Shown here piece after piece: positions 52,551 through 57,896 of a stretch of 57,896 bases of DNA; position 1 is the first letter of the stretch, and the number at the start of each line of letters is the position of its first letter. Source of the stretch: Rhizobium phaseoli (GTDB taxonomy: Bacteria > Pseudomonadota > Alphaproteobacteria > Rhizobiales > Rhizobiaceae); NCBI RefSeq assembly GCF_010668805.1, contig NZ_WUFT01000027.1:1-57896 (forward strand). The letters run 5' to 3'. The position numbers and the translations under genes are program-made. The notes beneath the pieces are model-generated. The model ran no database searches. It was not told the origin of the DNA and was given only the letters and a program-made list of their open reading frames with translations.

Positions 52551-54452
52551 ATGCAACAAGTGAAGGCAGGCGGGCTCCCCGCCGTGTCAACGAACCTTGA
52601 CACCCGTAAGACCAGCTTGTGGGGTGAACGCAGGTTCCGCAAAGCCGCCGGATCTGCACTTGTTCTGTGCGTCGTCCTGCTTTTGGTCTCCTTGCCATTC
52701 GCCCTGATCGGTCCGTCGGTCGAGCGCCTCGTGATCCTCGTGCTAATCAATGTCGCGGCTGTTGTCGGGTTGAACATCTACACAGGAAACTCGGGCATTC
52801 TGACGGTCGGTCACGTCGGTTTCTTCGCGGTCGGTGCATATACAACGGCGCTTCTCACGACCCCGCCGGAAATCAAGGCCGATTCACTGCGGCACCTCCC
52901 CGCGTTTCTCGCTAACTCAAATGTGGGGCTTGGTGAATCTCTTCTGATCGTAGCCGTTATCTCCTTGGTCTTCGGTATTCTGACGGGGTTGCCACTCTCG
53001 CGACTGCGGGAGACGTCGGCGATCGTTTCGACATTCGGGCTGCTGGTGATCGTCAACTTCGTGCTCAAGGGTGCAACGAACATCACCAACGGGACGAAGG
53101 GCATCTATGGAGTGCCCGAACTCGTCAATCTGCCTACGGCTTACGTTTTCGTGTTTGCCACGATCGCTGTTGCCTTCGCTTACAAGGTTTCCCGGCTGGG
53201 CTTGCAGCTCCGCGCCTTTCAAGACAACGAGGTGGCGGCGACATCGAGCGCCATCAATCCGAACCGCAGATTGCTGGAAGCGTGGGCACTCAGTGCCGTG
53301 GTGCTGGGTCTCTGCGGCGCGCTGTTCGCCCATGTAATCGGCGCGTTCCAGCCCCATGACTTTTACCTTACGCTTACATTCGAGCTTATCGCCATGCTGG
53401 TCGTCGGCGGCAAGCGGTCCATATCCGGCGCGGTAATCGGTACGCTTCTCATCACCGCCCTGGTCGAGATCGTTAAACCCATCGAAAGCGGCGGCGGCAT
53501 TGCCGGAATCAGCTTTCCGCCGATTTGGGGCCTTACCCAAATCCTGCTCAGCTTGATGATCCTCGTTGTGATGTATAAAGCCCCGGCTGGAATCATGGGA
53601 AGCCGCGAGCTGTCGCTTTCCATGTTCAAACGTCCCAGACTGTCCGAGTCGACCATCGACGTTGCGTCCCTTCCTGCGGTAGCAAGCCGTTGGGAAAGAC
53701 CCGCTGCCACGCTCGAAACGAATGCCATCGCAATCGATTTCGGGGGTGTGCGCGCACTTAACGATGTGTCGATCAAAGTCGAAACGGGCAAGATCGTTGG
53801 CCTCATCGGGCCGAATGGCGCGGGCAAGACGACGCTCATCAACAATCTGACCGGTGTCCATCACCCGACCCGCGGACAGGTAATTCTGGACGGGCAGGAA
53901 ATAGTCGGATGGCCCTCGAGCCGGATCGCCCGTGCAGGCCTCGGCAGAACCTTTCAGAACATCCGCCTCTTCAGCGAAATGACCGTCCTGGAAAACGTGG
54001 TCTCGGCCGCGCTCGCGCGCGGCCACCTAGCGACGGGGGTGGAAAGCTACGCCTTGTCCCTCCTCGAGCATTTCGATCTGGCAAAGCTCGCCGACACGAA
54101 ATCGTCTGCCCTGCCCTACGGCGCACAACGCAGACTGGAGATCACGCGCGCGCTGGCTCTGGAGCCGCGTTTCCTTCTCCTCGACGAGCCCGCAGCCGGA
54201 ATGAATCCGAAAGAGACAGCCAGTCTGATCGAGGCAATTCTGTCCATCCGCGAGAAATTCGCGCTCGGCATCCTTATCGTGGAGCATGATTTGCATCTGA
54301 TTATGCGCCTCTGCGACGAGGTCTACGTCCTCAACAAGGGCGAGATGATCGCTTCGGGTTCGGCCGAGAAGGTCCAGAACGATCCGAACGTGATCGAAGC
54401 ATATCTTGGCAGCCAAGAGGTCCGCGCCGCCAGGAGAAAGAAACCGACCTGA
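52551..54452 (+). CDS. livMG: Branched-chain-type ABC transporter, fused permease (LivM) and ATPase (LivG)
   Basis: A 633-residue fusion. Residues 35-345 form a LivM permease: VGLNIYTGNSGILTVGHVGF, LRAFQDNEVAATSSAINP and MLVVGGKRSISGAVIG. After a linker of about 40 residues a complete LivG ATPase follows: Walker A GPNGAGKT at about 420, TFQNIRLFSEMTVLENV, signature-like LPYGAQRRLEI near 520 and Walker B FLLLDEP near 541, with His in IVEHDLHLIM. Most systems encode the two separately. It opens the operon with binding protein, LivF and LivH. Substrate class: hydrophobic or other amino acids, amides or related compounds. Confidence 0.92.
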   Translation: MQQVKAGGLPAVSTNLDTRKTSLWGERRFRKAAGSALVLCVVLLLVSLPFALIGPSVERLVILVLINVAAVVGLNIYTGNSGILTVGHVGFFAVGAYTTALLTTPPEIKADSLRHLPAFLANSNVGLGESLLIVAVISLVFGILTGLPLSRLRETSAIVSTFGLLVIVNFVLKGATNITNGTKGIYGVPELVNLPTAYVFVFATIAVAFAYKVSRLGLQLRAFQDNEVAATSSAINPNRRLLEAWALSAVVLGLCGALFAHVIGAFQPHDFYLTLTFELIAMLVVGGKRSISGAVIGTLLITALVEIVKPIESGGGIAGISFPPIWGLTQILLSLMILVVMYKAPAGIMGSRELSLSMFKRPRLSESTIDVASLPAVASRWERPAATLETNAIAIDFGGVRALNDVSIKVETGKIVGLIGPNGAGKTTLINNLTGVHHPTRGQVILDGQEIVGWPSSRIARAGLGRTFQNIRLFSEMTVLENVVSAALARGHLATGVESYALSLLEHFDLAKLADTKSSALPYGAQRRLEITRALALEPRFLLLDEPAAGMNPKETASLIEAILSIREKFALGILIVEHDLHLIMRLCDEVYVLNKGEMIASGSAEKVQNDPNVIEAYLGSQEVRAARRKKPT

Positions 54453-54505
54453 GGGAGTTTCCCGCAGGCCGAATGGATCACGAACAACCAAAAAGAGGGT
54501 TTCAA

Positions 54506-55723
54506 ATGACTGGGTCAGATCACAGGATTGCTTCGCACGTCAGCCGCAGAACCGTCCTCGCCACAATGCTCGGCGGTGTCGCCGCAGTCGGTATTGCCGG
54601 CGTTTCGCCCGCGTTCGCCGCGGACAAGACAGTGCGCGTCGGCTTCTCGCTGGCACACACGGGCTGGGCTGCCGCTTACGACGTCGGTTATGCCCTCGGC
54701 CTTCGCATGGCCTTCGACGAGGCGAACGGCAAGGGCGGCGCTGGCGGCAAGTACAAGATCGAAGTCACCGAGGGAACGGATACCGCGTCGAGCTCCGTGG
54801 AGGCGATCAAGTCGGTCGACGCTCTGCTTGAAAAGGGTGTCGACGTGCTCTTCACGAGCTGTGATGCAACCAGTTCCGTTGCGGCGGGTCGGTCGGGCCA
54901 GAAGAAGGGCGTGTTGATGTTCGCAGGAACATCCACCCAGGTCGACGTCCCCGCGAAGGTCGGCGACTGGATGTACCTCGCCAACTTCAGTGACAACGTC
55001 AGTGGCGGCTCCACGGGCGTCTTCGCAGCAAAGGACCTCGGCATCAAGACCGCCTACCTTCTCAAGTCGTCGGATAACACATACACGGAATACGTTCCGG
55101 AATACTTCGCCAAGACGTTCGAAAAGTACGGCGGCAAGGTCGTCGGCAAAGGAAACTTCACTTTCGAACAAGCCGATTTCGGGGGTATCATCGCCGAGAT
55201 CAAGGCGCTGCCCGCGGAACCCGACGCAATCATGACCGCAGCCTTCGAACCGGACTTGCCGGCGTTCCTACGGCAAGCGCGAGCTGCAGGGATCAAGTCG
55301 CGCATCGTGGGAGCCGACGGCATCGACTCTCCATCGTTCTACGCCCTTGGAGATTTGGTCGAGAACACGATCGTCCTGTCGAACCGTATGCCCGTCGAAG
55401 GAAGCAAATACCAGGACATCGCCACAGTCTTCGGTAAATCGCATCCTGACCAGGTCGACAACTCCGCATGGATTGTCGGTTACGACGCTGGCCTCGTCCT
55501 GATCGAAGCGATCAAAAACGCCGACGCTACGGATTCGGCGTCCATCCGCGCAGCTCTCGACAAAATTAAGGATTTCGACGTTCCCAACGGCAAGGTTTCA
55601 TATGCCGGGTTCGAGCGCCGTCCCATGGTGCCGATCTCGTTCCTCGAGATCAAAAGCGGCAAGGGCGTCTTCATGAAAGCCGCCACGATCGACACTGCCG
55701 ATATCCCTGCTCCGATTATGTAA
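54506..55723 (+). CDS. livJ: Branched-chain-type substrate-binding protein, Tat signal
   Basis: A 405-residue periplasmic binding protein of the Leu/Ile/Val family (type I fold): VRVGFSLAHTGWAAAYDVGY, DTASSSVEAIKSVDAL, GSTGVFAAKDLGIKTAYLL and FEQADFGGIIAEIKAL. The N terminus carries a twin-arginine motif SRRTVLATMLGG and ends with AFA before AADK, so export probably uses Tat. ATG 54506 has GAGGG six bases before it; an upstream ATG at 54473 lacks one. It lies second in the operon, between LivMG and LivF. The ligand cannot be told from sequence. Confidence 0.9.
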   Translation: MTGSDHRIASHVSRRTVLATMLGGVAAVGIAGVSPAFAADKTVRVGFSLAHTGWAAAYDVGYALGLRMAFDEANGKGGAGGKYKIEVTEGTDTASSSVEAIKSVDALLEKGVDVLFTSCDATSSVAAGRSGQKKGVLMFAGTSTQVDVPAKVGDWMYLANFSDNVSGGSTGVFAAKDLGIKTAYLLKSSDNTYTEYVPEYFAKTFEKYGGKVVGKGNFTFEQADFGGIIAEIKALPAEPDAIMTAAFEPDLPAFLRQARAAGIKSRIVGADGIDSPSFYALGDLVENTIVLSNRMPVEGSKYQDIATVFGKSHPDQVDNSAWIVGYDAGLVLIEAIKNADATDSASIRAALDKIKDFDVPNGKVSYAGFERRPMVPISFLEIKSGKGVFMKAATIDTADIPAPIM

Positions 55724-55732
55724 GGTCACGTC

Positions 55733-56455
55733 ATGCTCCGCGTTGAAAATCTGGTCGTTCGATATGGACCGATCGAAGCCGTCAAGGGGATCAGCTTCGA
55801 AGTGGGCCAAGGCGAGATCGTCTCTCTCCTGGGTCCTAACGGTGCCGGCAAGACCTCCACTCTTGCTGCACTGATGAAGCTGATCGTACCGCAATCGGGT
55901 ACGATCACCTTGGCTGGTGAAGACATATCGGCAGTGGGAGCGGCTCAGATCGTTCGGCGGGGCATGACTCTTTCTCCGGAAGGGAGGCGCGTTTTTCCGA
56001 GATTGAGCGTTGAGAAAAACCTCCTTCTAGGCGGCATGGTCCTCAAGGACTGGCGCAACCCAGAGGTCCTGAACCGGATGTACGCCCGGTTCCCGATCCT
56101 TCATGAGCGTCGCAACCAACTCGCGGGAACCCTTTCGGGTGGAGAGCAGCAGATGCTCGCTATCGCGAGAGCGTTGATGTCTTCCCCCAAGGTCCTTCTT
56201 CTCGATGAACCATCTCTTGGAATCGCGCCGAAGATCGTGGCCGAGAATTTCGATCTGATCTGCGAATTGCGGGACGAGGGATTCACCATCTTGCTCGTGG
56301 AGCAGAACGTCTTCCAATCCCTCTCGATCTCCGACCGGGCATACGTGCTCGAGAGCGGACGTATCGTGGCGAGTGGGGATTCGGACGACATCCTTAAAAG
56401 CGATCTCGTCCGGCACTCATACCTCGGGGTCGCTGACCCGATCGAAGCGGCATAG
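55733..56455 (+). CDS. livF: Branched-chain-type ABC transporter ATPase LivF
   Basis: A 240-residue LivF ATPase. Walker A GPNGAGKT (34-41), LSPEGRRVFPRLSVEKNLLL, signature LSGGEQQMLAIARAL, Walker B VLLLDEPSLGIAP and the terminal His-less switch LLVEQNVFQSL with Gln, normal for LivF. It starts nine bases after the binding-protein gene and works with the ATPase half of LivMG. Confidence 0.92.
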   Translation: MLRVENLVVRYGPIEAVKGISFEVGQGEIVSLLGPNGAGKTSTLAALMKLIVPQSGTITLAGEDISAVGAAQIVRRGMTLSPEGRRVFPRLSVEKNLLLGGMVLKDWRNPEVLNRMYARFPILHERRNQLAGTLSGGEQQMLAIARALMSSPKVLLLDEPSLGIAPKIVAENFDLICELRDEGFTILLVEQNVFQSLSISDRAYVLESGRIVASGDSDDILKSDLVRHSYLGVADPIEAA

Positions 56456-56463
56456 GTGCGACC

Positions 56464-57351
56464 ATGGAAATCTTCATTCAATATCTCATCAACGCCTTAA
56501 GCCTCGGCGGTGTCTACGCGCTGATCGCCCTTGGACTGGCAATCGTATTCAGTATTTTCGGGTTCATCAACTTCGCCCACGGGGAGCTTCTCACGCTCTT
56601 CGGCTATGCGTTGTTCTATTCGCTGGGTGCGGGCATACCGTTTCCGTTGGCGGTAATCCTCTCCCTGATCGCTTGCATGGTCGCCGCGGTCGCAATGGAG
56701 CGCATCGCGTTTCGACCATTGCGCGGGGCTAGCCCCATGACGCTTCTGGTTACGAGCTTCGCTATATCCGGGGCTCTCCAGGTGATCTTCCAGGTGGCGT
56801 TTGGCGCGCTGCCCAAGCCCCTTAACATGCCCGGCTTCCTGACCGGCGCTTTCAATGTGGGAGGCGTTTACATCGGCGCTGCGCAGTTAATCTCAATCGT
56901 CACCGTTGCGCTTCTGGCCATCGCACTCAACCTTTTCCTGAACCGCACGCGGTTCGGTCTATCGCTCGTCGCATCGGCCCAGGACTTCGACGTCGCGAGA
57001 TTGATGGGCATCAAGGTGAACACGGTCTACGCCATAGCGTTCGCGCTGTCCGGCTTGCTGGCTGGCGTCGCCGCCCTGCTGTGGGTTTCAATGCGCGGCT
57101 CGGTAACCCCGGACATGGGCTTCACGCCGCTGGTAAAGGCATTCGTCGCAACGATCGTCGGCGGTATGGGCAGTTTGACGGGCGCGGTGGCGGGAGGGTT
57201 TTTCCTCGGAGTAATGGAGGTTGCCCTCCAGATCGTGCTTCCGTCCGATTACCTGATATTCCGGGATCCTCTGATCCTGTCGATCCTGATCGGGTTTTTG
57301 CTGTTTCGGCCTCGCGGCCTGCTTCCTGCCGCGGCGATGCCGGTCAAGTAA
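56464..57351 (+). CDS. livH: Branched-chain-type ABC transporter permease LivH
   Basis: A 295-residue permease, usual LivH length. Motifs: NALSLGGVYALIALGLAIVF, FINFAHGELLTLFGY, RTRFGLSLVASAQDFDVARL and VATIVGGMGSLTGAVAGGF. About eight membrane segments. It is the last gene of the operon and pairs with the LivM part of the fusion. A hairpin terminator follows by eight bases. Confidence 0.92.
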   Translation: MEIFIQYLINALSLGGVYALIALGLAIVFSIFGFINFAHGELLTLFGYALFYSLGAGIPFPLAVILSLIACMVAAVAMERIAFRPLRGASPMTLLVTSFAISGALQVIFQVAFGALPKPLNMPGFLTGAFNVGGVYIGAAQLISIVTVALLAIALNLFLNRTRFGLSLVASAQDFDVARLMGIKVNTVYAIAFALSGLLAGVAALLWVSMRGSVTPDMGFTPLVKAFVATIVGGMGSLTGAVAGGFFLGVMEVALQIVLPSDYLIFRDPLILSILIGFLLFRPRGLLPAAAMPVK

Positions 57352-57358
57352 GCAGGTA

Positions 57359-57381
57359 TCCGCGCCTTCTTCCGGCGCGGA
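57359..57381 (+). terminator. Terminator hairpin after livH
   Basis: TCCGCGCC / GGCGCGGA, a perfect eight-base stem around a seven-base loop, begins eight bases after the livH stop. A T run is absent, as often in high-GC rhizobia. It marks the end of the Liv operon. Confidence 0.65.
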
Positions 57382-57516
57382 ACTGGTTATGAGCAGAACC
57401 GAGGTCGCTCGATCGAAGCGGGCGGCCCCTCCTCACGGCTATCAGGTGCATTACGTCGAGCCAGGACGGACACATGTCCACCTAACGTTAGCGACTGGGA
57501 AACAGATTGACCGGAG

Positions 57517-57822
57517 ATGTTCTCGCAACGTCTCGAGTGGCACGCCGCCCATCGCCTGCTTCCACAGGTTCTCGGCCCTGACCGCGACCGTTTGTCGGCG
57601 GGTCACGGAGCAGAGCCGCTGACAAGCATTGCCCTTAATCTGTTTCCCCACCTTGTCTGCACGGACATGATCCCGTCGCCTTCCGCCGCGCCGGAGGTGA
57701 TTGGGCTTCCCGTGTCGGGGTTCGCTTCGGTGAGCTTCGAAGGAATAGACATCGCCATCCCCGTGGAAAGCAGGGCTGTCCGGGGAAATTTAGGCATAAG
57801 AGAAGACCATCTGGTCTGGTGA
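57517..57822 (+). CDS. Hypothetical protein, uncertain
   Basis: A 101-residue open frame beginning MFSQRLEWHAAHRLLPQVLG, with GFASVSFEGIDIAIPVESRA later. No family is recognised. There is no good ribosome-binding site (CCGGAG is directly against the ATG). A different frame (57389-57622) reads MSRTEVARSKRAAPPHGYQV and could be joined to it by a frameshift. The remainder up to 57896 is AT-rich then GC-rich and shows nothing I can name. Either frame may be chance. Confidence 0.25.
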   Translation: MFSQRLEWHAAHRLLPQVLGPDRDRLSAGHGAEPLTSIALNLFPHLVCTDMIPSPSAAPEVIGLPVSGFASVSFEGIDIAIPVESRAVRGNLGIREDHLVW

Positions 57823-57896
57823 TATTTTTGGTTTTGGTCGGCTCAGATTGACGGGGGGCGGCTTGTCGATGGCTGCGATGCTCTTACGCTGGAACA

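Noticed and set aside
1..57896. CRISPR arrays, tRNA/rRNA genes, phage genes, toxin-antitoxin or replication genes
   Set aside because: I looked for regular short repeats, RNA-gene sequences, phage genes and repABC-type genes and saw none.

Overview
The window looks like an accessory (probably plasmid) segment of an alphaproteobacterium of the Rhizobiales (Rhizobium, Sinorhizobium or Mesorhizobium type). The reasons are high G+C, an aapJQMP-type general amino-acid transporter, eutB/eutC-type genes, many Lrp/AsnC and LysR regulators, and IS21-family debris. There are no rRNA or tRNA genes, no CRISPR array and no replication genes. The content is almost entirely import and breakdown of amino acids and amines.

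Layout. 1-2.4 kb: right end of an IS21-family element, which cuts a zinc-type oxidoreductase gene, then a decayed ATPase-type regulator. 2.6-5.6 kb: plus-strand operon of a DSD1/D-threonine-aldolase-like PLP enzyme, RidA and an FAD amino-acid oxidase. 11.0-5.6 kb (minus): HAD hydrolase, APH-type kinase, PLP phospho-lyase-like class III enzyme, Lrp regulator and a PuuB-like oxidase. 11.5-13.5 kb (plus): cyclodeaminase-family reductase plus threonine-dehydratase-like enzyme. 16.7-13.6 kb (minus): GabD-like aldehyde dehydrogenase, cupin, GNAT. 25.4-17.1 kb (minus): a long run of class III aminotransferase, polar amino-acid ABC transporter, cupin, PuuB-like oxidase, eutB and eutC, with a divergent Lrp gene. 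26.5-29.0 kb (plus): homoserine dehydrogenase plus aldehyde dehydrogenase. 33.1-29.3 kb (minus): M20 deacetylase, GhrA-like reductase, cupin, ThrB-like pseudokinase, Lrp. 33.3-37.4 kb: LysR regulator, another aldehyde dehydrogenase, a DUF3422 membrane protein. 37.5-40.2 kb: a broken IS21 element beside an older istB remnant. 49.6-40.6 kb: aapJQMP plus a glutamine amidotransferase, and an aminotransferase-SDR-RraA operon with its LysR gene. 50.3-57.4 kb: aldo/keto reductase, TetR and a branched-chain-type (Liv) transporter with a fused permease-ATPase.

How it fits together (inference). Several modules each suit a hydroxylated amino acid: dehydration with RidA, kinase plus phospho-lyase, two dehydratase plus imine-reductase pairs, homoserine oxidation, and RraA-type aldol cleavage. 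The products would be drained by aldehyde dehydrogenases, oxidases and aminotransferases. A 68-nt promoter block is repeated upstream of the DSD1-like operon and, 30 kb away, between a LysR gene and the M20 deacetylase operon, which points to one regulon. Three catabolic genes (cupin at 20.5 kb, periplasmic binding protein at 22.4 kb, aldehyde dehydrogenase at 27.6 kb) each carry an apparent one-base deletion, so part of the island is either decaying or affected by sequencing errors.
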